This document shows, piece by piece, positions 1 through 9,724 of a stretch of DNA of 64,000 nucleotides (the first letter of the stretch is position 1; each line of letters opens with the position of its first letter). The DNA lies in contig NZ_MLJI01000001.1 of the NCBI RefSeq assembly GCF_002095535.1, positions 3,792,412 through 3,856,411 on the forward strand, written 5' to 3'. This DNA comes from Pantoea cypripedii (GTDB lineage: Bacteria; Pseudomonadota; Gammaproteobacteria; Enterobacterales; Enterobacteriaceae). Both the position numbers and the translations under genes were made by a program. The notes beneath the pieces were generated by a model, which saw only the letters and a program-made list of their open reading frames with translations, did no database searches and was not told the DNA's origin.

Positions 1-677
1 GCAACAATAAAGTGGATACCTCAGCCGGTTTTTATGGCGACGACGATAACACCACCCAGTGGGCCGATTTCAGTGGTGCGCTGGTGCTGATGGATAACCG
101 TTTGTTCGTTGCCAATCAGATCAACGATGCCTTTGTACTGGTGAAAACCAATTATCCCGACGTGAATATCCGCTACGAAAACCAGTCGATGGGGCGTACC
201 GATAACCAGGGTTATCTGCTGGTGCCCTCAATCAGCAGCTATTACGCGGCGAAATACGATATTGATACGCTGGACCTGCCTGCCGATATGACCTCACCCC
301 GGGTAGAACAACGCTTTGCGGTGAAACGCCAGAGCGGTTATCTGCTGAATTTCCCGGTGGAAAAGCTGCGTTCGGCCAGCGTGATTCTGCATGACAGCAA
401 CGGTCAGCCGCTGCCGGTCTCCAGCCAGGTTCTGCGCGCCGGGCAGGCAACCGAGTATGTCGGCTGGGACGGTATTACCTGGATGGAAAACCTCGACGCC
501 AGCAACCCGATCCAGGTCACCACACCGGATGGTCGCACCTGTCGCACCGAACTCAATATTGCCAACGGGCCACAGGCGCTGAAGACCTATGGACCGCTCA
601 CCTGCGCGTTACCCGCGCCACCACCCGGTGCCGCGCAGCCGAATACAGAAAACTCAACTTCAGGCATCACTCCATGA
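1..677 (+). CDS. fimbrial outer-membrane usher protein, C-terminal part (partial)
   Basis: The reading frame is open from the window edge (codon frame starts at base 3) and ends at TGA 675-677. The visible roughly 225 residues are the C-terminal region of an outer-membrane usher: end of the beta-barrel (FSGALVLMDNRLFVANQIND), then the plug-proximal and C-terminal domains with the usher-type NQGYLLVP segment and a late TPDGRTCRTEL stretch. Ushers are the outer-membrane pore through which chaperone-bound pilin subunits are assembled. The stop overlaps the start of the downstream spore-coat-U adhesin by four bases (ATGA), so the two are translationally coupled. That partner points to the Csu/sigma-type usher family rather than FimD. 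Family membership is from recognition; the N-terminus is outside the window. Confidence 0.85.
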   Translation, partial: NNKVDTSAGFYGDDDNTTQWADFSGALVLMDNRLFVANQINDAFVLVKTNYPDVNIRYENQSMGRTDNQGYLLVPSISSYYAAKYDIDTLDLPADMTSPRVEQRFAVKRQSGYLLNFPVEKLRSASVILHDSNGQPLPVSSQVLRAGQATEYVGWDGITWMENLDASNPIQVTTPDGRTCRTELNIANGPQALKTYGPLTCALPAPPPGAAQPNTENSTSGITP

Positions 678-1651
678 AAAGAATTCTGCTAGTGCTGACA
701 TTGTTGCTGCTACCGGGCCTGACATATGCCGCCTGTGGCCTGCCTGCATCAACCGCCAGCTTTGGCTCGGTCACTACCTTTGTGGCCAATTCAACTATCA
801 GCTCCACCTCGACCACCGCTAACGTCAACTGTGGCGCGGGATCAGCGCTGACGTTATTAGGTACTAATACCATCACCTTTCAGCTGGCCAGCGCCTCAAA
901 CGTGAATGGCACGCGGGGTACCCTGAAGCGCAGCGGCGATACCGGCAGCGATAATATTCCGGTGCGCCTGTGCATGGACAGTGCCTGCGCTACCGAGCTG
1001 ACCGTGGGAGGATCAACCTATACCTTTTCCCAGGCGGTGCTGGCGAATCTTGCTGGTCTGTTTGGTAGTCTGAACTTTGCTTTGCCGGTATATCTGAAAA
1101 CCGTCACCGGGCAAACCGTTGCCGCAGGAACCTATACGGTGACGCTCAATTTATATGTCACCTACAATATCTGCACCAGTCTTGGCGTCGGAGGCCTTTG
1201 TCTGACACCGCAGACCGGCACCGGTACCATTCCGATTACGGTAACGGTAGTGATCTCAAATGATTGCACCACCATCACCGCGCCAAACGTCAGTTTTGGC
1301 AGCGCGCCATTGGTCAGCAGTTTTTCCACAGTGCAGCAGTCCATTAGCGTGGTGTGCAGCAAAGGCAGCACCTACACGGTGGGATTGAGTAACGGCAGCT
1401 ACGCGGCGAATGGCGTGCGCAATATGGCGAGCGGTACCAACCGGTTAAGTTATGACATCTACCAGGGCACCACCACCACCACGCGCTGGGGGCCGACCGG
1501 CACGGACCGCTGGAGCAGCAGCGCCTCAACCACCGTCAGTGCCGATGGTCTGACGCGCGGCTATACCTACACCGCGCAGATTCTGACGACGCAGAACACC
1601 CCGGCGGCAGGGAATTACACCGATAACGTGGTGGTGGATTTGTCGTTTTGA
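674..1651 (+). CDS. spore coat U domain protein, Csu-type fimbrial tip adhesin
   Basis: A 325-residue secreted protein with a clear signal peptide (MKRILLVLTLLLLPGLTYA, cleavage before ACG). It carries two tandem spore-coat-U (SCPU) domains, roughly residues 20-165 and 190-325. Each starts with a Cys-containing strand and is rich in Thr/Ser/Gly beta structure; the C-terminal domain ends in the hydrophobic donor-strand-like VVVDLSF. Two-domain SCPU proteins act as the tip adhesin in Csu pili (CsuE-like), while single-domain ones are shaft subunits. The start overlaps the usher stop by 4 bp, so this is the last gene of a chaperone-usher operon whose beginning lies upstream of the window. The tip-adhesin role is inferred from two-domain architecture and last-gene position. 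Confidence 0.87.
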   Translation: MKRILLVLTLLLLPGLTYAACGLPASTASFGSVTTFVANSTISSTSTTANVNCGAGSALTLLGTNTITFQLASASNVNGTRGTLKRSGDTGSDNIPVRLCMDSACATELTVGGSTYTFSQAVLANLAGLFGSLNFALPVYLKTVTGQTVAAGTYTVTLNLYVTYNICTSLGVGGLCLTPQTGTGTIPITVTVVISNDCTTITAPNVSFGSAPLVSSFSTVQQSISVVCSKGSTYTVGLSNGSYAANGVRNMASGTNRLSYDIYQGTTTTTRWGPTGTDRWSSSASTTVSADGLTRGYTYTAQILTTQNTPAAGNYTDNVVVDLSF

Positions 1652-1670
1652 AACAGCGGCGAGAGTGATT

Positions 1671-1724
1671 GCGCGATAAATCGCGCCGCAACAGGGATGT
1701 GCGATCTGTAGCGGCGCAATTTAT
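1671..1724. repeat. inverted pair of dispersed short palindromic repeats
   Basis: GCGCGATAAATCGCGCCGC (1671-1689) is followed by an inverted relative, GTAGCGGCGCAATTTAT (1708-1724). Other copies lie near 11691, 21108, 22083/22123 and 24013. The pair sits between the convergent adhesin and citrate-symporter genes and could form hairpins that terminate or protect transcripts. It resembles enterobacterial REP/BIME elements in placement. Confidence 0.7.
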
Positions 1725-1731
1725 GAAATGA

Positions 1732-3048
1732 TCAGGCATTCACGGTGGTCGCGCGGTGCCGCGTTCGATACTGCTTCACCATGCGGCCAATCAGCAGCGT
1801 ACCAATCAAGCCGCATACCGCCGCGAATGACAGCCAAACGCCGGGCATCGCTTTGTCGCCGGTCGCGTGAATTAGATAACTGGACACCGCCGGAGTGAAG
1901 CCGCCAAATAACGCCGTCGCCAGGCTGTAAGCCAGCGAGAAGCCTGAAGCACGCACTTCGGCAGGCATAATTTCGGCCAGATACACCACCATCGCGCCGT
2001 TATAGCTGGCGTAAAGGAAGGAGAGCCACAGCTCCGCCATCACCAGATGGGAGAAGGTTGGCGCAGCCACCAGCCATTTCAGCACCGGCCAGGCGGTGAG
2101 GATCATCAGGATGGTGAAGAAAATCAGCAGCGGACGACGCCCCACCCGGTCTGACAACGAGCCCATCACCGGCAGCCAGAACAGGTTGGAAAGACCGACA
2201 AACAGCGTCACCAGGAAGCTCTCTTTCTCCGTCATCAGCAACACCGTTTTGCCGAAGGTGGGAGTAAAAGCGGTGATCATATAGAACATCACCGTGGTAG
2301 TGACCACCATCAGCATACCGGCTAATACCAGCGCCCAATTCTGCCCTACTGAACGCATAATCTGGCGCATGGTCGGATGATGTTTGCGCTGGCTGAAGGC
2401 TTCAGTTTCCTCCAGCATGCGACGAATCCAGAACAGGAACGGCACAATCAGACAGCCGATAACAAACGGAATACGCCAGCCCCACTCAGTGACCGCGTCT
2501 TTTTCCAGCAGATGATTCAGCCCCAGCCCCAGCAGTGCAGCGAAAATCACCGCCACCTGTTGGCTACCGGATTGCCAGCTGACGTAAAAACCCTTACGTC
2601 CCTTCGGCGCAACCTCGGCCAGATAAACCGACACGCCACCCAGTTCGACACCGGCAGAAAAGCCCTGCAACAGACGGCCAATCAGAATCAATATCGGCGC
2701 AGCCGCGCCCAGCGTGGCGTAACCCGGCACCACGGCGATAGTCAGGGTGCCGAGCGCCATAATGCCGAGCGTCACCAGCAGACCTTTACGGCGACCATGA
2801 TGGTCAATATAGGCACCAAGGATGATCGCCCCCAGCGGACGCATCAGAAAGCCAGCGCCAAAGGTCATCAGCGTCAGCATCAGCGACGCAAACGGGTCAT
2901 CTCCGGGGAAAAAGGTTTTCGCAATCGCGGTCGCGTAGTAACCAAAGACCATGAAATCATACATTTCAAGGAAATTGCCGCTGGTTACGCTAAAGATGGT
3001 TTTGGCACCGCCCTGCGATGATTTTTGTAAAGACGAAGGTGAACTCAT
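1732..3048 (-). CDS. MHS-family MFS transporter, CitA-like citrate-proton symporter
   Basis: A 438-residue inner-membrane protein with 12 predicted membrane segments. It belongs to the metabolite:H+ symporter family of the major facilitator superfamily. It shares long stretches with the plasmid citrate carrier Cit[12 protein letters not shown] near the N-terminus, [20 protein letters not shown] and the loop motif DHHGRRKG after helix 2, [20 protein letters not shown] in helix 4, and EWGWRIPF before helix 6. CitA and TcuC import tricarboxylates such as citrate with protons. No tricarballylate (tcuAB) genes flank it, so citrate is the more likely substrate. It is monocistronic, facing the adhesin gene and reading away from exbD. 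The family call is strong and the substrate is inferred. Confidence 0.85.
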   Translation of the reverse strand: MSSPSSLQKSSQGGAKTIFSVTSGNFLEMYDFMVFGYYATAIAKTFFPGDDPFASLMLTLMTFGAGFLMRPLGAIILGAYIDHHGRRKGLLVTLGIMALGTLTIAVVPGYATLGAAAPILILIGRLLQGFSAGVELGGVSVYLAEVAPKGRKGFYVSWQSGSQQVAVIFAALLGLGLNHLLEKDAVTEWGWRIPFVIGCLIVPFLFWIRRMLEETEAFSQRKHHPTMRQIMRSVGQNWALVLAGMLMVVTTTVMFYMITAFTPTFGKTVLLMTEKESFLVTLFVGLSNLFWLPVMGSLSDRVGRRPLLIFFTILMILTAWPVLKWLVAAPTFSHLVMAELWLSFLYASYNGAMVVYLAEIMPAEVRASGFSLAYSLATALFGGFTPAVSSYLIHATGDKAMPGVWLSFAAVCGLIGTLLIGRMVKQYRTRHRATTVNA

Positions 3049-3246
3049 AGGTTTTCCAGGTTTCTTCCATGCATAAGGCTTTCTTTTAGCGTGGCCGTTA
3101 GCGGATGAATGTGATCACCTTCACCATTGCACTTTACAAAACCAGGGTTATAGGTAACAAAGCATTAACAAAACCGATCCACAGAATAATTGCCCATTTA
3201 TGGCACTGATTCGTGATTTCCTGTTTTGCTCAGCAAGCACCCATAA

Positions 3247-3273
3247 CAAAAAGGGCGTCCATCTGGACGCCCT
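3247..3273 (-). terminator. rho-independent terminator of exbBD
   Basis: The stem AGGGCGTCC / GGACGCCCT with a 4-base loop is followed, on the minus strand, by a T run (A run on the plus strand at 3247-3252). It lies 18 bp beyond the exbD stop. Confidence 0.85.
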
Positions 3274-3290
3274 CATAACCCTGGGTGAAA

Positions 3291-3713
3291 TTACTTTTTC
3301 ACCGTTTCCATACCCATCAGGCCGATTTTCAGATATCCGGCCTCACGCAGCTGATCCATCACTGACATCAGGGTTTCATAACTCACCGACTTATCTGCCT
3401 GGAAGAAGATAGTGGTGTCTTTGTTACCTTCGGTCTGCGCGGTTAACGCATTGACCAGCGTCTCTTTCGTTACCTGATCATTGCCGATATAGACCTGATT
3501 ATCTTCTTTAATCGACAGATAGACCGGTTTTTCCGGACGCGGCTGCGGCGCACTGGTGGAAGCAGGCAGGTTAACGCGAACATCCACCGTTGCCAGCGGT
3601 GCGGCCACCATGAAGATGATCAGCAGAACCAGCATGACGTCGATAAATGGCGTCACGTTGATTTCATGCATTTCGCCATCGCTTTCCAGGTCGTCGTTTA
3701 AACGCATCGCCAT
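3291..3713 (-). CDS. exbD: TonB-system protein ExbD
   Basis: A 140-residue inner-membrane protein, matching the family length of 141. It has a short cytoplasmic N-terminus, one membrane helix at about residues 23-43 and a periplasmic domain. The helix holds the essential proton-path aspartate (D25 in PFIDVML). With ExbB it forms the proton channel that energises TonB for uptake of iron-siderophores and cobalamin through outer-membrane receptors. It starts 5 bp after the exbB stop, so the two are one operon, and a strong terminator follows. Nearly all positions match E. coli ExbD, including the LPASTSxPQPRPEKPVYLS segment. Confidence 0.97.
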   Translation of the reverse strand: MAMRLNDDLESDGEMHEINVTPFIDVMLVLLIIFMVAAPLATVDVRVNLPASTSAPQPRPEKPVYLSIKEDNQVYIGNDQVTKETLVNALTAQTEGNKDTTIFFQADKSVSYETLMSVMDQLREAGYLKIGLMGMETVKK

Positions 3714-3718
3714 AGCAA

Positions 3719-4459
3719 TTACCCTACGCGCAGTTTCTGTGCGGCAGACGGACGAGCCACTTCGTTATTCACTTTTCCCAGGTCCAAATCACGGCTCTGC
3801 AACAGCAGCACCTGTGCCGCGACGTCGCCCAGCGAGGCTTTATAACCGGCAATCATACGGGCAAACACGTTGTAGATGACCACAGCCGGGATAGCCGCCA
3901 CCAGACCAATCGCGGTCGCCAGCAGCGCTTCGGCGATACCAGGTGCAACAACGGCGAGGTTAGTGGTTTGGGTTTGGGCGATACCGATAAAGCTGTTCAT
4001 GATGCCCCAGACGGTGCCGAACAGGCCGATAAACGGCGCAACCGAACCGATGGTGGCGAGGAAACCATTGCCACGACCCGCGTGACGGCTAAAGGCCCCG
4101 ACACGACGCTCAAGGCGGAAACTGGTACGTTCTTTAATGCCGTCGGTGTCTTCTGTACCGGCTGAGAGTTCCAGCTCGTTCTGCGCATCATTCAGCAGCA
4201 CGGCGCTGTGGCTATGGCCTTTGAAGCTGGCAGCAGTGCGTGAAGCTTCGTCCAGGGAACGCGCTTCGCTCAATGCGATATGTTCGCGTTTCAGGCGACG
4301 TTTTGCTGAACTCAGCTCGGCAAACTTACCGAAGAAAAGTGCCCAGGTCACCACGGAGGCCAGTAACAGGCCAATCATTACCACCTTTACCACGATATCG
4401 GCATGATGATACATGCCCCAAACGGAGAGATCCGTCTGCATCAAATCACTGGCTACCAC
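3719..4459 (-). CDS. exbB: TonB-system proton channel subunit ExbB
   Basis: A 246-residue inner-membrane protein of the MotA/TolQ/ExbB family. It has three membrane helices (about 23-43, 130-155 and 175-200) and the conserved GTVWGIMNSFIG and TQTTNLAVVAPGIAEALLAT stretches that line the pentameric channel. It works with ExbD and TonB to use the proton motive force for outer-membrane receptor gating. The GTG start at 4459 aligns with the E. coli start (residues then run into MQTDLSVWGMY); an internal ATG at 4441 is an alternative. A Fur-like site upstream suggests iron repression. As in E. coli it lies head-to-head with the metC region, but here TRAP genes intervene. Confidence 0.97.
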   Translation of the reverse strand: MVASDLMQTDLSVWGMYHHADIVVKVVMIGLLLASVVTWALFFGKFAELSSAKRRLKREHIALSEARSLDEASRTAASFKGHSHSAVLLNDAQNELELSAGTEDTDGIKERTSFRLERRVGAFSRHAGRGNGFLATIGSVAPFIGLFGTVWGIMNSFIGIAQTQTTNLAVVAPGIAEALLATAIGLVAAIPAVVIYNVFARMIAGYKASLGDVAAQVLLLQSRDLDLGKVNNEVARPSAAQKLRVG

Positions 4460-4796
4460 GCTGCGTCTCCAACTTCAATTGCACAGTTCACGATCGAGCG
4501 CGGATCATAACAAATTACCGGGTCGAATTGATAGTAGTTCTCATTACTATTTACAAACGAAAGGTGCGCTTTTTCTCCACAGTTTCTGTTGAATGTGTAT
4601 CCGGATGCGCGCCGGTTTTATAAATGTGATGTAGCATGTAAAATTATTAAAACAACGTTTCAAAATGTGATGCAATTCATTCAATCAACATCTGCCCAGT
4701 TTTTCGCCACCTGTTTTTCACTATTCTGAGCCAGCCCTGCCCATTCGTGGTGTTTTTGCACCGCGCGATTTCGATACCTCAATGCTGGAGTAAAAA
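4460..4796. other. exbB / TRAP divergent intergenic region
   Basis: A 337-bp AT-rich region between the divergent exbB and TRAP solute-binding genes. It holds the Fur-like site near exbB. Towards the TRAP operon, the ribosome site GGAG (about 4784-4788) lies just before ATG 4797. No gene, repeat or second convincing operator was recognised; the promoters of both operons must lie here. Confidence 0.6.
4530..4550. promoter_or_regulatory. Fur-box-like site upstream of exbB
   Basis: GATAGTAGTTCTCATTACTAT resembles the Fur consensus GATAATGATAATCATTATC (about 12 of 19 positions) and lies 70 bp upstream of the exbB start. Iron control of exbBD by Fur is known in enterobacteria. The site itself is a visual match only. 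Confidence 0.55.
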
Positions 4797-5774
4797 ATGA
4801 CGCTGAAAAAACGACTACTCGCAGTTTCGTTGTCCTCCATATTCGCCCTGCTGGCCTTTAACGCCCAGGCCAAAGTGCTCAAGGTGGCGGAAGTGCAACC
4901 CGCCGGTTATCCCACGGTGGTGGCATTGGAGCATATGGGTGAAAAACTCAAACAAGCCACCGATGGCCGTCTGGAGATGAAAGTGTATGCCGGTGGCGTG
5001 CTGGGCGATGAAGATCAGACCCTGCAACAGGTACAGCTGGGCGCGATCGATATGATCCGCGTGTCGCTGGCACCGGTTACCACCATCGCACCGGAAACCA
5101 GCGTACTCACCCTGCCGTTTATCTTCCGCGATGAAGATCATATGCACAAAGTGCTGGATGGCAGCGTTGGCGAGCAGATCGTCACTAAATTCAATCAGGA
5201 CCCCAACACCCGCATGGTGTTCCTCGGCTGGACCGATGCCGGTACACGCAACATGATCACCAAAAAACCGCTCGCCAAACCTGAAGATTTACAGGGCATG
5301 AAGATTCGCGTGCAAAACAGCGCCATTTCCCTTGCCACGCTGAAAGCAATGGGGGCCAACCCGGTGGCGATGGGGGTGAGTGAGGTGTTCAGTGCGATGC
5401 AAACTGGCGTGGTTGACGGCACGGAAAACAATCCACCGACTTTTGTCGCCCACAACTATTTGCCAGTGGCGAAGTATTACACCCTGACCGGCCACTTTAT
5501 TCAGCCGGAAATGATCCTGTTTTCCAAAACGGCCTGGGATCGTCTCTCTGCAGAGGATCAGACGCTGCTGAAAAAACTGGGTAAAGAAGCCCAGGATGAA
5601 GAACGTCAGCTATGGGCAACCTATACCCAGCAATCGATCGAGAAGATGAAAGCTGGCGGCGTCACCTTCCAGCAGATTGATCGTGACTACTTCGTCAAAG
5701 CCACGCAACCGGTACGCGATCAATTTGGCGGCAAATATCAGGATCTGATGACACAGATCGCCGAAGTGAAATAA
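4797..5774 (+). CDS. TRAP transporter periplasmic substrate-binding protein (DctP family)
   Basis: 325 residues with a signal peptide (about residues 1-25, ending AQA before KVLKVAEVQ). It is the periplasmic receptor of a tripartite ATP-independent transporter, which captures an organic acid and hands it to a Na+- or H+-coupled permease. Visible DctP features are the GGVLGDEDQTLQQVQLGAIDM segment, the GMKIRVQ motif whose Arg usually salt-bridges the substrate carboxylate, and VVDGTENNPPTF. It is the first gene of an operon with the small and large permeases. The substrate cannot be read from sequence. The ENNPPTF type of binding site is common among receptors for C4-dicarboxylates and sugar acids, so a sugar acid is plausible. 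Confidence 0.93.
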   Translation: MTLKKRLLAVSLSSIFALLAFNAQAKVLKVAEVQPAGYPTVVALEHMGEKLKQATDGRLEMKVYAGGVLGDEDQTLQQVQLGAIDMIRVSLAPVTTIAPETSVLTLPFIFRDEDHMHKVLDGSVGEQIVTKFNQDPNTRMVFLGWTDAGTRNMITKKPLAKPEDLQGMKIRVQNSAISLATLKAMGANPVAMGVSEVFSAMQTGVVDGTENNPPTFVAHNYLPVAKYYTLTGHFIQPEMILFSKTAWDRLSAEDQTLLKKLGKEAQDEERQLWATYTQQSIEKMKAGGVTFQQIDRDYFVKATQPVRDQFGGKYQDLMTQIAEVK

Positions 5775-5822
5775 CCCTTTTGCGCCATGCAGCCGCGTGG
5801 CGTTTCACTCAGGATGCGAACA

Positions 5823-6329
5823 ATGAACGCATATTCCCGCTGGATGGATGGGCTGTACCTGTTGTGCATGTGGGTTGCCGCTGTGGCACTGATGATCATG
5901 GTTACGGTCATTCCGATTGGTATTTTTGCGCGCTACGTGATGAACAGCGCGCTCTCGTGGCCGGAACCGGTGGCGATTATCTGCATGATCATCTTCACCT
6001 TCATTGGCGCACCGGTGGGGCTGCGTGCAGGCACCCATATTTGCGTGTCGATGGTGACCGATCGCCTGTCGCCAGCCGGGCAAAAATGGGCGCTGCTGCT
6101 GTGCAATCTGCTGTTGATCGCCCTGTGTCTGATCCTGTTGCGTGCCAGCTACAACCTGTGCGAAGCGATGTGGATTCAGCCGCTGGCTGCGCTGCCCAAT
6201 GTCACCTACGGCGAAATGTATTTACCGATCCCCATCGGCACTGCTTTTACTCTGCTGTTTGCCCTGGAGCGCCTGTTAAACGGTGACCAGAGCCAGCGCC
6301 CAATCGTCACCCTTGGCGGCACACACTAA
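5823..6329 (+). CDS. TRAP transporter small permease subunit (DctQ family)
   Basis: 168 residues with four predicted membrane helices (about 12-35, 48-66, 90-110 and 130-150). This is the typical layout of the small TRAP membrane subunit that bridges the substrate-binding protein and the large permease. The motif ARYVMNSALSWPEPVA after helix 1 is the DctQ signature (R-Y-x-N-x-x-x-x-W-x-E). I chose ATG 5823 because AGGA at 5811-5814 sits at good spacing. ATG 5814 and ATG 5787 are in frame upstream but would place the ribosome site badly. The stop is 15 bp before the large subunit start. Confidence 0.92.
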   Translation: MNAYSRWMDGLYLLCMWVAAVALMIMVTVIPIGIFARYVMNSALSWPEPVAIICMIIFTFIGAPVGLRAGTHICVSMVTDRLSPAGQKWALLLCNLLLIALCLILLRASYNLCEAMWIQPLAALPNVTYGEMYLPIPIGTAFTLLFALERLLNGDQSQRPIVTLGGTH

Positions 6330-6344
6330 CTTCGGAGCATCGTG

Positions 6345-7631
6345 ATGGACGCATTCATCCTGATTGGCAGTCTGATCCTGTTGCTGTTGGTCGGCTTTCC
6401 CGTGGCCTTCGCCGTCGGGTTTAGCGCCTTTATCGGTGCCTGGTGGATCGACCTGCCGCTGGAAGCGGTGGTGATTCAGATCACCAACGGTATCAACAAA
6501 TTTTCGTTACTCACCATCCCATTTTTTATTCTGGCCGGGGCAATTATGGCTGAGGGCGGCATTGCGCGACGGCTGGTGAACTTTGCCTACATCTTTGTCG
6601 GTTTTATTCGTGGCGGGTTGTCGCTGGTGAATATTGTCGCGTCTACTTTTTTCGGCGCGATTTCCGGGTCTTCAGTGGCGGATACCGCCTCGATTGGTTC
6701 GGTGATGATCCCGCAGATGGAGGAGAAAGGTTATCCACGTGATTTCGCTGCTGCGGTGACCGCCAGCGGTTCGGTGCAGGCGGTGCTGACGCCCCCCAGC
6801 CATAACTCGGTGATCTACTCGCTGGCAACCGGTGGCGTGGTCACCATTTCCTCGCTGTTTGTCGCCGGTATTCTCCCCGGTCTGATGCTAGGCGGCTGCC
6901 TGATGGTAATGTGCCTCGGCTTTGCACGTAAACGCGGCTATCCCAAGGGCGAAGCGATCCCATTTCGCCAGGCACTGAAGATCTTCTTTGATGCCTTCTG
7001 GGGGCTGTTTACCATCGTCATCATTCTGGGCGGCATCCTGTCGGGGATTTTTACCGCGTCAGAATCCGCCGCCATCGCCTGCCTGTGGGCGTTCTTCGTC
7101 ACCATGTTTATCTACCGTGACTTTAAGTGGAACCAACTGCACATTCTGCTGTTCCGTACCATCAAAACCGTCACCATTGTGATGGTGCTGATCGCCTTCG
7201 CCGCCGGTTTTGGTGCGGTGATGACCTTTATGCTGTTGCCCACCGCCATTACCGCAGCCTTTACCAGTCTGTCGGATAATAAGTATGTGATCCTGATGTG
7301 CATCAACGTGCTGCTGCTGGTGATCGGCACGCTGATGGATATGGCCCCAATCATCCTGATTCTGACGCCGGTACTGTTGCCGGTGGCAACCTCGCTGGGT
7401 GTCGATCCGGTGCATTTCGGCATGATCATGATGACCAACCTCGGTATCGGGCTGATCACCCCGCCGGTAGGCACGGTGTTGTTTGTCGCCAGTGCGGTGA
7501 GTAAGCAGAAAATCGAGCAGGTGGTGGGCGCAATGTTGCCGTTCTACTGCATGTTGTTTCTGGTACTGATGCTTATCACCTATATTCCGGCGCTGTCACT
7601 GTGGCTGCCGCATATCATGGGGGTGATGTAA
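6345..7631 (+). CDS. TRAP transporter large permease subunit (DctM family)
   Basis: 428 residues with 11-12 predicted membrane helices, the transport subunit of the TRAP system. Conserved DctM segments are visible: [14 protein letters not shown] at the N-terminus, [40 protein letters not shown] and [17 protein letters not shown] near the end. It probably imports the ligand of the upstream receptor with Na+ or H+. The GTG at 6342 directly precedes ATG 6345 in frame; ATG is preferred, with GGAG at 6334-6337 as ribosome site. It completes a P-Q-M operon inserted between exbB and metC. Confidence 0.93.
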   Translation: MDAFILIGSLILLLLVGFPVAFAVGFSAFIGAWWIDLPLEAVVIQITNGINKFSLLTIPFFILAGAIMAEGGIARRLVNFAYIFVGFIRGGLSLVNIVASTFFGAISGSSVADTASIGSVMIPQMEEKGYPRDFAAAVTASGSVQAVLTPPSHNSVIYSLATGGVVTISSLFVAGILPGLMLGGCLMVMCLGFARKRGYPKGEAIPFRQALKIFFDAFWGLFTIVIILGGILSGIFTASESAAIACLWAFFVTMFIYRDFKWNQLHILLFRTIKTVTIVMVLIAFAAGFGAVMTFMLLPTAITAAFTSLSDNKYVILMCINVLLLVIGTLMDMAPIILILTPVLLPVATSLGVDPVHFGMIMMTNLGIGLITPPVGTVLFVASAVSKQKIEQVVGAMLPFYCMLFLVLMLITYIPALSLWLPHIMGVM

Positions 7632-7765
7632 CGCCGGCCGCAGGGACGCGGCAAAGCGATCCATTATTGCAGGGCGACAGTCTGATATTCCGCAATCAGG
7701 GTCAACGCGCAGGCGAGATTCGTGGTAACGTGGTTCCTTTGTGGAATGCGGCAGAAAAGGCAGTG

Positions 7766-8956
7766 ATGGCAACGAAAAAAATAGACACCACGCTGGTAAG
7801 CGCGGGACGCAACAAACGTTACACTCAGGGCTCAGTAAACAGCGTTATTCAGCGCGCCTCATCGCTGGTTTTCGACACCGTGGCCGATAAAAAACGCGCC
7901 ACCGCCGGACGAGCGAAGGGCGAGCTGTTTTATGGCCGTCGCGGCACGCTGACACACTTCTCTCTTCAGGACGCAATGACGGAACTGGAAGGCGGTGCCG
8001 GTTGCGTGCTTTATCCCTGTGGAGCCGCTGCGGTTGCCAACGCTATCCTGTCTTTCGTCGAGGCGGGCGATCATGTGCTGATGAGCGGCGCGGTGTACGA
8101 ACCGACCCAGGATTTTTGTACCAAAATCCTCAGCAAACTCCAGGTCACCACCACCTTCTTCGATCACTGCATCGGCAGCGAAATCAGCGCGCTGGTGCAG
8201 CCGAATACCCGCGTGGTGTTTCTTGAGTCACCAGCCTCCATCACCATGGAAGTGCAGGACATTCCAGCCATCGTCGCTGCAGTACGCGCGAAAGCGCCTG
8301 ACGCCATCATTATGCTCGATAATACCTGGGCGGCGGGTGTGTTGTTTAACGCTCTGGAGCATGGCGTCGATATTTCTATTCAGGCGGGCACCAAATATCT
8401 GATTGGCCACAGCGATGCCATGATCGGCACCGCCGTGGCTAACGCGCGCTGCTGGGATCAGCTGCGTGAAAATTCCTACCTGATGGGACAGATGGTTGAT
8501 GCCGATACCGCTTATATGGCGAGCCGTGGTCTGCGCACGCTGGGCACCCGCCTGCGTCAGCATGAAGAAAGCGGCTTGCAGGTAGCGGAATGGCTGGCTG
8601 CACGACCGGAAGTAGCGCGCGTCAATCATCCGGCGCTGGCGCAGTGCAAAGGCCATCAATTCTGGCAACGCGATTTTACCGGCAGCAGCGGCCTGTTCTC
8701 GTTCATTCTGCACGAGAAACTGAGCAGCGAGCAGTTGGCGGGGTATCTCGACGGTTTCCACCACTTCAGCATGGCGTATTCCTGGGGTGGCTATGAGTCG
8801 CTGATTCTGGCGAATCAGCCGGAAGAACTGGCGGCGATTCGCCCGGCAGGCGGTGTCGATTTTACCGGGACACTGGTGCGGGTGCACATTGGTCTGGAAC
8901 ACGTTGCTGACCTGATTGAAGACCTGCAAGCCGGGTTTGACCGCCTGAAGCGCTAA
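7766..8956 (+). CDS. metC: cystathionine beta-lyase
   Basis: 396 residues (E. coli MetC 395). A cytoplasmic PLP enzyme of the Cys/Met metabolism family that splits cystathionine to homocysteine, pyruvate and ammonia in methionine synthesis. The PLP lysine is K210 in the segment [18 protein letters not shown]. The cofactor-binding YPCGAAA loop, LESPAS and MLDNTW are also present. ATG 7766 is chosen because the protein then aligns from the first residues with MetC ([15 protein letters not shown]); the frame is open upstream to 7601 but that stretch overlaps the TRAP gene. It lies between the TRAP operon and yghB, keeping the E. coli metC-yghB neighbourhood. Confidence 0.96.
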   Translation: MATKKIDTTLVSAGRNKRYTQGSVNSVIQRASSLVFDTVADKKRATAGRAKGELFYGRRGTLTHFSLQDAMTELEGGAGCVLYPCGAAAVANAILSFVEAGDHVLMSGAVYEPTQDFCTKILSKLQVTTTFFDHCIGSEISALVQPNTRVVFLESPASITMEVQDIPAIVAAVRAKAPDAIIMLDNTWAAGVLFNALEHGVDISIQAGTKYLIGHSDAMIGTAVANARCWDQLRENSYLMGQMVDADTAYMASRGLRTLGTRLRQHEESGLQVAEWLAARPEVARVNHPALAQCKGHQFWQRDFTGSSGLFSFILHEKLSSEQLAGYLDGFHHFSMAYSWGGYESLILANQPEELAAIRPAGGVDFTGTLVRVHIGLEHVADLIEDLQAGFDRLKR

Positions 8957-9061
8957 AATCTTCAACAGAAGCTCAACAGGCCGGATTCGCGTGGCAAAGA
9001 TCAACGTTTGCTGCTACGCGGGCCGTTAAAATACTATCCTTGTGACTTGATGGAATAGCAG

Positions 9062-9724
9062 ATGGGTGTTTTACATGAGATTGTCCACGCACTCTGGCAT
9101 CAGGATTTTGCCGCGTTGGCCAATCCGGATGTGGTGTGGATTGTCTACGGCGTAATGTTTGTAACGCTGTTTCTGGAAAACGGTTTGTTACCGGCCTCCT
9201 TTCTGCCGGGCGATAGCCTGTTGCTGCTGGCCGGTGCCATGGTCGCCAAAGGTGTGATGGATTTTGTCCCGACCATGGTGATTCTGACCACCGCCGCCAG
9301 TCTCGGCTGCTGGCTGAGTTATTTGCAGGGGCGCTGGCTGGGCAATACCAAAATGGTGAAAAGCTGGCTGATGCACTTACCGGCGCAATATCATCAGCGA
9401 GCCTGGCAGCTGTTTAATCGCCACGGATTGATGGCACTGCTGGTCGGTCGTTTCCTGGCATTTGTCCGTACCCTGCTGCCAACCATGGCGGGTATTTCTG
9501 GTTTGCAGAATGGTCGTTTTCAGCTGTTTAACTGGCTGAGCGGGCTGCTGTGGGTGTGCATCGTGGTGGCATTCGGTTACGGCATCAGCCAGGTGCCCTT
9601 CATCAAACGCCATGAAGATCAGGTGATGGCGGTGCTGATGCTGCTGCCCGTGGTGCTGCTGTTTGTCGGCCTGGCTGGCAGCATTCTGATTATCTGGAAA
9701 AAAAGACGCCCTAAGGCGTCATAA
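9062..9724 (+). CDS. yghB: DedA family membrane protein YghB
   Basis: A 220-residue inner-membrane protein of the DedA (SNARE-associated/VTT) family. Typical features are E-N-G at [22 protein letters not shown], the G-x-x-x-G-rich second membrane region, and F-x-R-F/G-R-x-x-P as [19 protein letters not shown]. In E. coli YghB and its paralogue YqjA are membrane transporters needed together for cell division and pH/drug tolerance, probably in lipid carrier recycling or proton-coupled transport. It follows metC by about 105 bp and converges with yqhC, overlapping its end by 6 bp. Confidence 0.93.
   Translation: MGVLHEIVHALWHQDFAALANPDVVWIVYGVMFVTLFLENGLLPASFLPGDSLLLLAGAMVAKGVMDFVPTMVILTTAASLGCWLSYLQGRWLGNTKMVKSWLMHLPAQYHQRAWQLFNRHGLMALLVGRFLAFVRTLLPTMAGISGLQNGRFQLFNWLSGLLWVCIVVAFGYGISQVPFIKRHEDQVMAVLMLLPVVLLFVGLAGSILIIWKKRRPKAS

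Noticed and set aside
5780..6286. A second 168-codon plus-strand frame overlapping the small TRAP permease
   Set aside because: Out of frame with a protein that clearly has the DctQ signature; no independent evidence.
7601..7765. A 55-residue N-terminal extension of MetC
   Set aside because: It overlaps the TRAP permease end and does not resemble MetC; the protein aligns with the family from ATG 7766.
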